17,121 bases of DNA, taken from positions 1-17,121 of the forward strand of contig QFQM01000095.1 of the NCBI GenBank assembly GCA_003243255.1. Reading direction: 5' to 3'. The stretch comes from Flavobacterium psychrophilum. GTDB lineage: Bacteria > Bacteroidota > Bacteroidia > Flavobacteriales > Flavobacteriaceae. The notes beneath the pieces were generated by a model. The model worked only from the letters and a program-made list of their open reading frames with translations, had not been told where the DNA came from and searched no databases. Below are positions 6,434 to 13,696 of this stretch, piece by piece (position 1 is the stretch's first letter; every line of letters starts with the position of its first letter). Both the position numbers and the translations under genes were made by a program.

Positions 6434-9178
6434 TTATATGCTAATCATAAACCTATACAAGCTATCGTCCTGAGAAATGTCTAATTTTTTTCTTAATCTG
6501 TATCTATGCAGCTCAACTCCCCTAAAAGAAATATTCATTAAAGGCGCTATTTCTTTCGATGAAAGATTCATTTTTAGATAGATCGAAAGCTTAATATCTT
6601 TGGAAGTGAGCGACGGATATTTTTTTGATAACCGTTCTACAAATTCTTCATGGCTTTTGAAAAGATTCTTTTCAAAACTCTGCCATTCATTTTTGCTTAT
6701 GGTATTCGTTTTTATAATCTGTCTTATCTTAGTTTTAAGTTGTCCATCATTATTTTCATTGTTCAGAGCTTCCTGAATACTTTCTATCATTTCACTGTGC
6801 TTAGCGATAGACAACGACTTTCCTGCTACTTCAGACGCTTTGTTCTGAACTTCCATTTCAAGCCTGTGTTTTTCAAACTCCTGTTGCCTTAATCGATTTT
6901 CAGCTTCCATTTCCAACTCCAAAAGCTGTTTCTTATGTTTAAGTTCTTCCTCATTAAGCTTTACCCTCTGCTTATATCGAATTAAATTCCAGCGATAGTA
7001 TAAAAAGAAACTTCCACTTATAACTACTATATACACCAATATCATCCAAACCGAAAAATACCATGGCTTAGAAACATAAAAATAATATTCTGCAACCTTA
7101 TTATCTTTTTTTCCATCTACGGTATAAATCTCGATATGCTGTTTACCACTGCTTAAATTATTCAGAACAATATTTCCATTCTTTACAGGTGTGAGTTCTG
7201 AATCATTGAGTCTGTAAAGCAAATCCGGTTTTCCGTATCCAAAATATTTCGCAATCACATGTACATCAACAGACTGATTATATTTTACTTCGGTTTCATC
7301 ATTTACAAGTACATCATGGTAATATGCTTCTATTTTAATGTTTTTAGTTTGAGGCGTATCATTTTTAAGGTCAAAAGATATAAATCCATCATCAAGGTTT
7401 ATTAACAGCTTTTCACCGTCTTTGTAAACCTTGGTATTTTCCATTATAAGCCTGCCCTGATAATATTTTTCAGGTAAAAGCCTCCATTTAAAATCATTAT
7501 TAATCTGCGTTATCAAATAAAGAAGTCCGTCCTTCAGAACCATAAAGTGGTCATCATCTACAGGAATTATATCTGATATATTGCTGAATTCGGTATTAAA
7601 AATCTGGTTCTTTTCAAGTTTACCTGCTATACTGTTATAAACATACCATGAGTTATTTATTAAAAACAATATCTCATTTCTAAAATTAAAGATCTTTACA
7701 CCAAAGTCACTGGTAATATTATTGCTTCGTGATACATTCTCGACACGTTTTACCTTAAGATTTTCATCATAAGTTATTCTGTAAAGGCTTCTGTAGTTGT
7801 CAGCAGCCCAAAGCTCACCTTTTTTATTCTGTGCAATATTTCGAATAGGTTTTGTAATACTGTCCAGAATTTTCCATTTGCTCAAATCGTTAAGATCTTT
7901 ATAAACGGCTATTCCGGAATAGTTAGCCTGAAAATATACGTTATCAAAATCACTCTTTAAAAATTTCCATCCTCCATTAACCGGATTAACCCATTTTAAA
8001 GAGTTGTCTTTGTAGGTAAAAGTACCGTCATTATGCCCAATAACAAACTCATTATCGTGTTTATAAATATCCCAAACCTGCCCCTGTGAGTTTGGAATAG
8101 CATTAAGCATTTCGTTTTTATAAGTAAAAATTCCGTGATTTGTTACAAAAAGATACCCCTGAGGCATTGTAGATAATGAATATACCGATCCCAATATACC
8201 GGAATTGTCCGAAAAAATATTTACAGGAGAATTAACTTCTATATGAGTAATACCGTTATCAAGCCCCAACCATAAATCACTCTCATTATCCATGTTTAGC
8301 GAAAGGATTGCGTTGTTCTTAAGGCTGTTTTTACGGTTAAGGTTTTTAAAGCTATTATTTTTAATATTTATGATATATAAACCTTTAAGTCCGGTTCCAA
8401 CAGCTAGTAGTGAATCATTCAGGAATTTGGCAGTGACAATAACATCATTTTTTATCAGATCATTGAGACTACTTTTCCATGAAGAAATACCGGATTCATT
8501 ACCTATATATATACCATTGTTTTTAGTAAAGATATAAATCTGACCATTTTTTTTCTCCATCCCATGTATGATGTTATTCTCAAGCTGAGGCCAGTTTTTT
8601 ATCTTATTGAATTTCTTTCCTGAAAGTGTATAAACACCGCTTTTTACAGCTGCAACATAAATTTTGCCATCAATAAGATAACAGTAAGAAATAAGTTCCG
8701 GAAATTTGATTTTCTCTACATTCTTGCCATCATATACATAGATCTCATTGAATGACTGAAAGTGAATTTTTCCATTATAACTGAATATTTTCCATATTTC
8801 TTCATTATCCGCATTACCCAAAAAGAGATTTTTATCTTTCGAAACAGAAAAATATTTCATTTTTCCACTGATTCTTCTCCAATAGCCAAACTCTTTATAA
8901 GAACCACAATAAATCTTATCCCCCTCTACAAAAACTGATCTGATAATGGTTTTGTTTGGTAATGAATATCGTTCCCATTTCACACCATCATAACGCAGAA
9001 AGTAATGGTTATTAGCAAAATACATTGCATTATCTTTACCCTGAACAACATTCCACACCTGATTATCACCATTGTATTCGGATTTTGTAAAATTCTCTAC
9101 AAATGGTAATAACTCCTGCGAAAAAGCCGGCGATATAAATTGTAAAAAAACTAGAAATAGTAAAGCCTTAAAACGCAT
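6434..9178 (-). CDS. SusR-like membrane-spanning PUL regulator (propeller, Y_Y_Y, LuxR HTH)
   Basis: A 914-residue protein with a signal peptide (1-20, ending PAFSQ), a large periplasmic part (about 21-640) with repeats of two-component-regulator-propeller type (VWNVVQGKDNAMYFAN, AILSLNMDNESDLWLGLDNGI), an Ig-like Y_Y_Y domain (about 640-703), one membrane helix (about 708-729, WYFSVWMILVYIVVISG), a cytoplasmic coiled coil (about 735-785), and a C-terminal GerE/LuxR helix-turn-helix (about 850-905, LTSKDIKLSIYLKMNLSSKEIAPLMNIS). No histidine-kinase, receiver or AraC domain is present, so it is not a hybrid two-component system. Known for this architecture: the periplasmic part senses a glycan fragment and the HTH activates the adjacent susCD operon from the membrane. 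It is encoded on the same strand just upstream of susC. Start is supported by the signal peptide at the N-terminus. Confidence 0.92.
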   Translation of the reverse strand: MRFKALLFLVFLQFISPAFSQELLPFVENFTKSEYNGDNQVWNVVQGKDNAMYFANNHYFLRYDGVKWERYSLPNKTIIRSVFVEGDKIYCGSYKEFGYWRRISGKMKYFSVSKDKNLFLGNADNEEIWKIFSYNGKIHFQSFNEIYVYDGKNVEKIKFPELISYCYLIDGKIYVAAVKSGVYTLSGKKFNKIKNWPQLENNIIHGMEKKNGQIYIFTKNNGIYIGNESGISSWKSSLNDLIKNDVIVTAKFLNDSLLAVGTGLKGLYIINIKNNSFKNLNRKNSLKNNAILSLNMDNESDLWLGLDNGITHIEVNSPVNIFSDNSGILGSVYSLSTMPQGYLFVTNHGIFTYKNEMLNAIPNSQGQVWDIYKHDNEFVIGHNDGTFTYKDNSLKWVNPVNGGWKFLKSDFDNVYFQANYSGIAVYKDLNDLSKWKILDSITKPIRNIAQNKKGELWAADNYRSLYRITYDENLKVKRVENVSRSNNITSDFGVKIFNFRNEILFLINNSWYVYNSIAGKLEKNQIFNTEFSNISDIIPVDDDHFMVLKDGLLYLITQINNDFKWRLLPEKYYQGRLIMENTKVYKDGEKLLINLDDGFISFDLKNDTPQTKNIKIEAYYHDVLVNDETEVKYNQSVDVHVIAKYFGYGKPDLLYRLNDSELTPVKNGNIVLNNLSSGKQHIEIYTVDGKKDNKVAEYYFYVSKPWYFSVWMILVYIVVISGSFFLYYRWNLIRYKQRVKLNEEELKHKKQLLELEMEAENRLRQQEFEKHRLEMEVQNKASEVAGKSLSIAKHSEMIESIQEALNNENNDGQLKTKIRQIIKTNTISKNEWQSFEKNLFKSHEEFVERLSKKYPSLTSKDIKLSIYLKMNLSSKEIAPLMNISFRGVELHRYRLRKKLDISQDDSLYRFMISI

Positions 9179-9197
9179 ATGGGGAAGATTAGCATCT

Positions 9198-9205
9198 CAA
9201 ATATA
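9198..9205 (-). promoter_or_regulatory. Putative -7 element of the PUL regulator gene
   Basis: The minus strand reads TATATTTG at 9205-9198, a full match to TAnnTTTG, 20 nt before the regulator ATG. It directly follows the T-tract of the upstream terminator. No TTG is found at the expected -33 distance, which falls inside the terminator stem, so the promoter would be weak or assisted. Confidence 0.4.
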
Positions 9206-9233
9206 TAAAAAAAATGCCCCTATATATGGGGCA
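9206..9233 (-). terminator. Intrinsic terminator of the saccharopine dehydrogenase-like gene
   Basis: TGCCCC (9215-9220) and GGGGCA (9228-9233) form a six-bp GC-rich stem around a 7-nt TATATAT loop. On the minus strand it is followed by eight T (9214-9207). The upstream arm lies within the last codons of the dehydrogenase and the stop codon (9222-9220) falls at the loop/stem border, so translation of the end of the gene and terminator folding may interfere with each other. Confidence 0.9.
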
Positions 9234-10440
9234 CATTTTCTTTTTCGTTTATATAATCCTTAAGATACCTGAATTTTTCTGTTAGCTTACCTCCATCGGT
9301 AATTTGTGATCGACTCAGCACATTATCTTTGTCATTATTAAAGAAAGCAGGAATTATATGCTCAAGAAACATTTCTCCAAATCCCTGACTGGCATCTTTT
9401 GGTAATTCACAAGGTAAATTATCAACAGCCATGACAACAATTGCTGACGGATGGAACATATCAGTTTCTTTTTCCTCATAAGGATGATATCCGTAGAAAG
9501 GTTCCGCTATAGTTGAAGCCCTTAAAGTACTTGCGATCGGACCCGCAATATCACAAGAAATATCAGCAATGACCTTAATTCTGTTTGATGCAGATTTTAG
9601 CATGCCTGCAGATAAGATTACAGGAGCATCTGCGCCATAAAAGTGTCCCGCAAAAAATATATCTGAAGCATTGGCAAAGCGCTCAAAGTCTGATATATAT
9701 TCAGAAGGTTTTTTATAGAATTCAGTTTTATCAAAGGGTTTTCCGTCTTTCCTTTTATTATAATGCTCAACATCTATATGAACATAAACCGGCTCATTAT
9801 AATTTTTTGAAAAATAATTCTCAACCGATACTTCTTTAATCTTCATAGCATCGAGCATTTCCTTAGCCCCCATACCTACTTTACCTTTGCCTGTAAGAAC
9901 AATTTTTACAGGAGGAAGCATCATCTTTTTCAATCGGGAAATTAATGCCGCTTTATCAGGCAGTGTTTCTGCTTTTGGTAAATTATACAATTCATATTTA
10001 AGAGCAAATGCCCTAAAGCCATTATAAACACCAACATTACCTGCATACCTGCCAAATCCAATCAGACGTTTACCATTCTCATCAACAAATGTTTCGTGAT
10101 CATACAGGTCTATCTCTTTGTCTATAATCGACTGAAGTAGCTTTTGATTGTGAGGCTGTTTCTTAATTGTATGTGAAAAGAAAATATATTTTTTATGTGG
10201 CATAAGAGCTTCAGTAGGTATTTCTTTTACACCTATAAATACATCACAATCAGAAATATCATCTGCTACTTCAAAGCCTTTCGAAGCATATTCACTATCA
10301 TTGAAAATACGGATATCCGACGACTCCACCTTTATCTCTATAGCAGGAAATTTTTGCATAAGTATCTCGAGCATTTCAGGCGAAAAGACTACCCTTTTAT
10401 CCGGTGGTGATTTTCTCTCCTTTAGTATACCAAATTTCAT
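9220..10440 (-). CDS. LYS1-like saccharopine dehydrogenase family oxidoreductase (AlaDH/PNT fold)
   Basis: A 406-residue NAD(P)-dependent oxidoreductase. The N-terminal half opens with MKFGILKERKSPPDKRVVFSP, the typical AlaDH/PNT start in which KxR contacts substrate, and contains VKEIP (Lys72) and FSHTIKKQ (His90), which by eye match the Lys/His pair used by yeast Lys1. GFGRYAGNVGVYNG follows at about 128-141. The nucleotide-binding half has VLTGKGKVGMGA at about 181-192, a glycine-rich loop of the Rossmann fold, and ADISCDIAGPIASTLRAST near 290-310, a saccharopine-dehydrogenase signature. Known reaction of the family: saccharopine + NAD+ to lysine + 2-oxoglutarate. The substrate of bacterial members is often untested, so lysine metabolism is an inference. 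It is monocistronic, with its own promoter and terminator, and its neighbours do not suggest a pathway. Confidence 0.82.
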   Translation of the reverse strand: MKFGILKERKSPPDKRVVFSPEMLEILMQKFPAIEIKVESSDIRIFNDSEYASKGFEVADDISDCDVFIGVKEIPTEALMPHKKYIFFSHTIKKQPHNQKLLQSIIDKEIDLYDHETFVDENGKRLIGFGRYAGNVGVYNGFRAFALKYELYNLPKAETLPDKAALISRLKKMMLPPVKIVLTGKGKVGMGAKEMLDAMKIKEVSVENYFSKNYNEPVYVHIDVEHYNKRKDGKPFDKTEFYKKPSEYISDFERFANASDIFFAGHFYGADAPVILSAGMLKSASNRIKVIADISCDIAGPIASTLRASTIAEPFYGYHPYEEKETDMFHPSAIVVMAVDNLPCELPKDASQGFGEMFLEHIIPAFFNNDKDNVLSRSQITDGGKLTEKFRYLKDYINEKENVPHI

Positions 10441-10505
10441 TTTGAGTCGGGTTTATTACTTGATAAATTGTTAGTTTAAGTACATTTCAAACGTTACCTT
10501 TAAAT

Positions 10506-10548
10506 AATATAACAGTATCGGTAAAAATATTTTCAAATATAACAGTAT
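10506..10548. repeat. 13-bp direct repeat around the dehydrogenase promoter
   Basis: AATATAACAGTAT occurs exactly twice, at 10506-10518 and 10536-10548, 30 bp apart (about three helical turns). The upstream copy (in the sense of the minus-strand gene) covers the -7 element, and the other lies just past the predicted transcription start. This is a suitable layout for a repressor site controlling the dehydrogenase gene. Confidence 0.5.
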
Positions 10549-10564
10549 TTCCTTCCTTTCCCAA
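10534..10564 (-). promoter_or_regulatory. Promoter of the saccharopine dehydrogenase-like gene
   Basis: On the minus strand TTG (10564-10562), a 20-nt spacer and TATATTTG (10541-10534) fit the Flavobacterium consensus TTG-N17-23-TAnnTTTG completely. The predicted start would be near 10529, giving a leader of about 90 nt before the ATG at 10440. Confidence 0.7.
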
Positions 10565-10592
10565 TAAATAATGGAGAAAAATATCATTATAT

Positions 10593-10620
10593 TTGCAGAG
10601 AGGTTTTGGTATTATTTTTG
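10593..10620 (+). promoter_or_regulatory. Promoter of the tmRNA gene
   Basis: TTG (10593-10595), a 17-nt spacer and TATTTTTG (10613-10620) match the consensus TTG-N17-23-TAnnTTTG. The transcript would start near 10625, about 20 nt before the mature tmRNA 5' end, which would then be trimmed by RNase P. Confidence 0.7.
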
Positions 10621-10743
10621 AGTAATAACAAACTGATTACATACATGGGGTCGACTGGTTTTGACAGCAGGCCGAATTGAACAGTAAGCACGTCGAGAAC
10701 AGGAGTTGGTTCTCGTTAATACCTCGGCTCCGAACTTTTAAAC

Positions 10744-10776
10744 GGCGAAAATAATTACGCTCTTGCTGCTTAATAA
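10744..10776 (+). other. tmRNA proteolysis-tag reading frame
   Basis: Codons GGC GAA AAT AAT TAC GCT CTT GCT GCT, then TAA TAA, encode GENNYALAA. The resume codon is GGC at 10744. The ALAA end is the signal for ClpXP-type proteases, and the doubled stop is common in tmRNAs. The GENNYALAA form is the type known from flavobacteria and supports the taxonomic call. Confidence 0.95.
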
Positions 10777-11020
10777 TCTGAACTATAGTAAGATTTAGCC
10801 ACGTCCTGCAAGGCAGGAAAGTGAGATTCTCCTAAAAAGCCCTGGTTTATGGCGTTTTGTAATGGGGAACCGTAAAAATAGACCTGGGGGATTTTTTGCT
10901 TCGCGAAATCCCTGAGACTTTAGAGGCTAAGTGTTGTGTGGCAGTTTCCGGCCTTGCATAACATCGAAAATCTAAGCGAAAACTAAGCGTGTAGAAAGCT
11001 CTTTGCTTCCCTGTTTGGAC

Positions 11021-11045
11021 CCGGGTTCGATTCCCGGCGACTCCA
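11021..11045 (+). mobile_element. Putative att site (tmRNA 3' end) of an integrated element
   Basis: The T arm and acceptor 3' strand of ssrA is a well-known integration target of tyrosine recombinases. An integrase gene starts about 315 bp downstream, transcribed away from the tmRNA, and is followed by nuclease and conflict-system genes with no housekeeping gene up to the right edge. No second copy of this segment is in the window, so the other attachment site, if it exists, lies beyond 17121. Exact core borders cannot be set. Confidence 0.5.
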
Positions 11046-11111
11046 CTTTGACGTTTTCAGCGTCTTGGAAATATCCAGTGGAAAACAGACTTAATGTCTT
11101 GAAAAGCCTAT

Positions 11112-11147
11112 AAAACCTGCAATTCTGAACGATTGCAGGTTTTTTTG
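11112..11147 (+). terminator. Intrinsic terminator downstream of tmRNA
   Basis: AACCTGCAAT (11114-11123) and ATTGCAGGTT (11132-11141) make a perfect ten-bp stem with an 8-nt loop. A run of seven T (11140-11146) follows on the plus strand. This is a classical rho-independent terminator for ssrA and isolates it from the integrase. Confidence 0.93.
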
Positions 11148-11178
11148 TTTCCACCTGTAATGTTCAAAATTTGTAAAA

Positions 11179-11262
11179 ATGCACAAAATTAAAGGTGCAT
11201 TGCCGATGCAATTTGGTGCAGAAAAAAAACTGCACCGAGAAGTTAAGTTAAATTGCACCAAA
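11179..11262. repeat. Cluster of TGCAC/GTGCA motifs, candidate integrase arm-binding sites
   Basis: Within 84 bp there are GGTGCA (11194-11199), GGTGCA (11215-11220), TGCACC (11231-11236), TGCACC (11254-11259) and TGCACA (11180-11185). The middle pair forms GGTGCAG-A8-CTGCACC (11215-11236), and the outer parts extend to a nine-bp inverted repeat TTTGGTGCA (11212-11220) / TGCACCAAA (11254-11262). The cluster lies between the tmRNA and the integrase start. The integrase N-terminal arm-binding domain needs such short repeated sites. A role in integrase autoregulation is an alternative. Confidence 0.5.
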
Positions 11263-11360
11263 AGACAATTTAAGACTCTGAAAGACAAAGGATAACAACC
11301 TTTTTTATCTATGATGATTGCTTCATAATTCTACAGTATTAATTTTTAATCTAAAGAATT

Positions 11361-12581
11361 ATGTTAGAAACAAGTTTCGGACTAACCTTCTTTTTGAAGC
11401 CGTCCGCTAAGGAATCGAACTCTCGTTACCTGTACCTAAGAATTACCGTAGACGGGGTTCGCAAAGAACTTTCGACCAAGAGAAAATGGGATCCTAAGCG
11501 TTGGGATCCCAAATTTGAGCGCGCAATCGGTGCAAAAGAGGACGCCCGCGCTTTTAACACCTTTCTTGACACAATGGTTATGAAAATTAACCAGTTCAAG
11601 ATGGATCTGATGTACTCTGAGAAGACCATCACAGCACAGCGAATCATTGATTTTTTATTAGGCAGGGTTGTTTCAAAAGCTTTATTACTAGAGGAATTTC
11701 AATCCCATAATGATGAAATGAAACTGCTTGTACCTTCCGATTACGCATTGGCCACCTACAAGCGGTATCACTACACACGCGAGCATGTGAAAAATTATAT
11801 CACCTATAAATACACTGCCGAAGATGTAGAATTACGCGACCTTGATTATGAATTCATAAGCAGCTTTGAATTATACTTAAAGACGGTTAGGAATTGTAAT
11901 AATAACTCCACACTTAAATACATATCCTGTCTAAGGAAAATTATTTTCCGTGCCATGGATAAGAATCTAATCCCTTCCGATCCTTTCCGTGCATTTAAAA
12001 GAAAGAAAACAAGAACAGCCAAATATCCACTGTCTTTTCAGGAATTGATCGCCTTGGAAAATCAGACTTTCCTAACCCAGCGCCTTACAGTCATCCGCGA
12101 TATCTTCGTTTTTCAATGCTATACCGGCTTGGCATATATAGATGTCTATAATCTGAGAAAAGAAGATATTGGCATTGGTGTGGATGGTAAATACTGGATA
12201 TTATCAGCCCGTCAGAAAACAGGTAATGAAACCAATATCCCGCTTCTCCCGAAAGCTTTGGAATTGATAGAGAAATATAATAATCATCCTACGTGTAAGC
12301 TACGAGGTAGCGTCCTTCCCGTTTCCTCCAATCAAAAGATGAATGAGTACCTTAAGGAAATCGCAACGTTGTGTGGATTAGACCGTGAATTAAATACGCA
12401 TATTGCACGCCACACTTTTGCTACAACAATTACCCTCACAAATGGCGTACCGATTGAAAGCGTATCAAAAATGCTTGGTCATAGCAGCATACGTACTACA
12501 CAGGTCTATGCAAAAGTCATCGAGCAAAAGATTGGCGAAGATATGGGCAGGCTAAAAGAAAGACTTTCAATAAGTAAGTAA
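11361..12581 (+). CDS. Tyrosine recombinase/integrase of a mobile element (Bacteroidota type)
   Basis: A 406-residue phage-type integrase with three domains: arm-DNA-binding N-terminus (about 5-95, FGLTFFLKPSAKESNSRYLYLRI, KWDPKRWDP), SAM-like core-binding domain (about 110-215) and catalytic domain (about 225-395). Catalytic residues visible are Lys286 (RQKTGNE), His347 and Arg350 (HIARH), His374 (LGHSSIRTT) and nucleophile Tyr383 (VYAKV). The first catalytic arginine, expected in TGLR, is Ala258 (TGLAYID). A missing Arg I is also known for IntDOT of CTnDOT, so activity is still plausible. It starts 315 bp after the tmRNA 3' end and probably integrates there. The downstream nuclease gene begins 11 nt after its stop, suggesting cotranscription. 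Confidence 0.95.
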   Translation: MLETSFGLTFFLKPSAKESNSRYLYLRITVDGVRKELSTKRKWDPKRWDPKFERAIGAKEDARAFNTFLDTMVMKINQFKMDLMYSEKTITAQRIIDFLLGRVVSKALLLEEFQSHNDEMKLLVPSDYALATYKRYHYTREHVKNYITYKYTAEDVELRDLDYEFISSFELYLKTVRNCNNNSTLKYISCLRKIIFRAMDKNLIPSDPFRAFKRKKTRTAKYPLSFQELIALENQTFLTQRLTVIRDIFVFQCYTGLAYIDVYNLRKEDIGIGVDGKYWILSARQKTGNETNIPLLPKALELIEKYNNHPTCKLRGSVLPVSSNQKMNEYLKEIATLCGLDRELNTHIARHTFATTITLTNGVPIESVSKMLGHSSIRTTQVYAKVIEQKIGEDMGRLKERLSISK

Positions 12582-12592
12582 TACGCATAATC

Positions 12593-13612
12593 ATGGCAAA
12601 TATCAATACAGACAATTTAGCCCAAAGAGTATCAAGCCTATTGCTTGATGCCAGAAGGAAAGTAGTGCAGACGGTTAATCATACTATGGTTATAACCTAT
12701 TATGAGATCGGAAGAATGATTATTGAAGAGGAGCAAAATGGCCAAGAGAGAGCAGCTTATGGTAAACAGCTTATTACTGAGTTGTCAAAAAAACTTATCG
12801 TTAATTTTGGAAAGGGCTTTTCACAACGTAATCTTGAGCAAATGAGGCAGTTCTACTTGGTCTACTCAATTCCGCAGACACTGTCTGCGGAATTTCAAAG
12901 CACTGACAACATGCATGATAGCTTTCAATTAAGTTGGTCGCACTACCTCAAATTAATGCGAATCGATGATATTTATGAACGTAAATTTTATGAAGTAGAA
13001 TCGTTGAAGAACAACTGGAGTCTAAGAGAATTAAACAGGCAATATGATTCAGCACTATTCACGAGGCTTTCTCGTTCAAAAGATAATTTACAGGTTTTGA
13101 AATTAGCTAAAGAGGGCCAATTATTTGAAAAACCTCAGGATGCAATCAAAGACCCTTATATCCTTGAATTTATAGGATTGCCCGAGAAGTCCTCCTATTC
13201 GGAATCTGAACTGGAACAAAAATTAATTGAAAAGCTGGAATCATTTATACTAGAGCTGGGTACAGGTTTCACATTTGTATCAAGACAAGAACGCATTAGT
13301 TTTGATGACAAACATTTCAGGGTTGATTTAGTGTTCTATAATCGGTTGCTAAGATGTTTCGTGCTCATCGACTTAAAAATCGGTGAACTTAAACATCAAG
13401 ATATAGGGCAAATGCAGATGTATGTAAATTATTATGACAGGAAAGTCAAATTGGAGGACGAGGGGAAAACAATAGGTATAATTCTTTGCCAAAACAAAAG
13501 TGAAGCGGTTGTAGAATTTACACTTCCGGAAAATAATACACAGATTTTCGCGAGTAAATATCTGACAGTCTTACCAAGTAAAGAGAGTTTGGTTAAAATC
13601 ATTTCCAAATAG
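12593..13612 (+). CDS. DUF1016/YhcG-family PDDEXK nuclease-domain protein
   Basis: A 339-residue protein of the DUF1016 (YhcG) family. The N-terminal half is helical with family motifs VITYYEIGRMIIEEEQNG, AAYGKQLITELSKKL, FGKGFSQRNLEQMRQFY and LSWSHYLKLMRI, then NNWSLRELNRQYDSALFTRL. The C-terminal half (about 200-330) is a PDDEXK nuclease fold: VDLVFYNRLLRCFVLIDLKIG provides Asp245 and the D260-x-K262 pair (Asp in place of Glu), followed by DIGQMQMYVNYYD. Known: these genes are common on mobile elements and beside restriction systems; the biological role is poorly defined, with DNA repair or recombination proposed. It sits 11 nt after the integrase and is likely part of the same transcript. 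Residues about 93-101 (IPQTLSAEF) are encoded by a 27-bp palindrome. A bidirectional terminator follows. Confidence 0.9.
   Translation: MANINTDNLAQRVSSLLLDARRKVVQTVNHTMVITYYEIGRMIIEEEQNGQERAAYGKQLITELSKKLIVNFGKGFSQRNLEQMRQFYLVYSIPQTLSAEFQSTDNMHDSFQLSWSHYLKLMRIDDIYERKFYEVESLKNNWSLRELNRQYDSALFTRLSRSKDNLQVLKLAKEGQLFEKPQDAIKDPYILEFIGLPEKSSYSESELEQKLIEKLESFILELGTGFTFVSRQERISFDDKHFRVDLVFYNRLLRCFVLIDLKIGELKHQDIGQMQMYVNYYDRKVKLEDEGKTIGIILCQNKSEAVVEFTLPENNTQIFASKYLTVLPSKESLVKIISK
12868..12894. repeat. 27-bp near-perfect palindrome inside the DUF1016 reading frame
   Basis: Two 13-nt arms, AATTCCGCAGACA (12868-12880) and TGTCTGCGGAATT (12882-12894), flank a single central C. The palindrome is read in frame as part of SIPQTLSAEFQ, between the conserved MRQFY and LSWSHY motifs. 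It is unrelated in base composition to the surrounding AT-rich sequence and may be a mobile or regulatory palindrome tolerated at a flexible site. Confidence 0.85.
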
Positions 13613-13644
13613 ATTGAAATAGAAAATAAAAATAAGTATAATTT

Positions 13645-13696
13645 TAAGTTTAATTAAATAAGCAGTTCTTGCGGGCTGCTTATTTAATTAAACTTA
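13645..13696. terminator. Bidirectional terminator with 21-bp stem
   Basis: The arms 13645-13665 and 13676-13696 are perfectly complementary (21 bp), with a 10-nt loop TTCTTGCGGG. Next to the loop the stem has GCAG/CTGC, and further out it is A/T-rich, so in both directions a short GC stem is followed by a T-rich arm. It lies between the convergent DUF1016 gene and the ABC-3C operon, 33 nt after the DUF1016 stop, and fits as a shared terminator. Confidence 0.8.

Larger units (their letters stand above)
10647..11045 (+). ncRNA. ssrA: Transfer-messenger RNA (tmRNA)
   Basis: A complete one-piece tmRNA of about 399 nt. The 5' end GGGGTCGACTGGTTTTGACAG pairs with the 3' end CGACTCC to close a seven-bp acceptor stem (one G-U), followed by the discriminator A at 11045. 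CCA is not encoded. The T arm is canonical: stem CCGGG/CCCGG (11021-11025, 11033-11037) with loop TTCGATT. The internal mRNA-like part encodes the tag GENNYALAA followed by two stops. Role: with SmpB it rescues ribosomes stalled on broken mRNAs and marks the nascent peptide for proteolysis. It has its own promoter upstream and an intrinsic terminator about 70 nt downstream. Its 3' end is probably the attachment site of the element to the right. Confidence 0.98.

Noticed and set aside
10319..10330. CGACTCCAC inside the dehydrogenase gene, identical to nine bases of the tmRNA 3' end
   Set aside because: Only nine bases match, the surrounding sequence is unrelated and lies in a conserved gene upstream of ssrA, so it is not a credible second att site.
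10972..11154. Minus-strand frame of 60 codons antisense to the tmRNA 3' end (contains ESPGIEPGSK)
   Set aside because: It overlaps the conserved tRNA-like end of ssrA and its terminator. Such frames are well-known spurious annotations.
11046..11360. Possible small gene or CRISPR array between tmRNA and integrase
   Set aside because: No regularly spaced repeats and no frame with a credible start and length. The short repeats are motif-sized and inverted, fitting binding sites instead.
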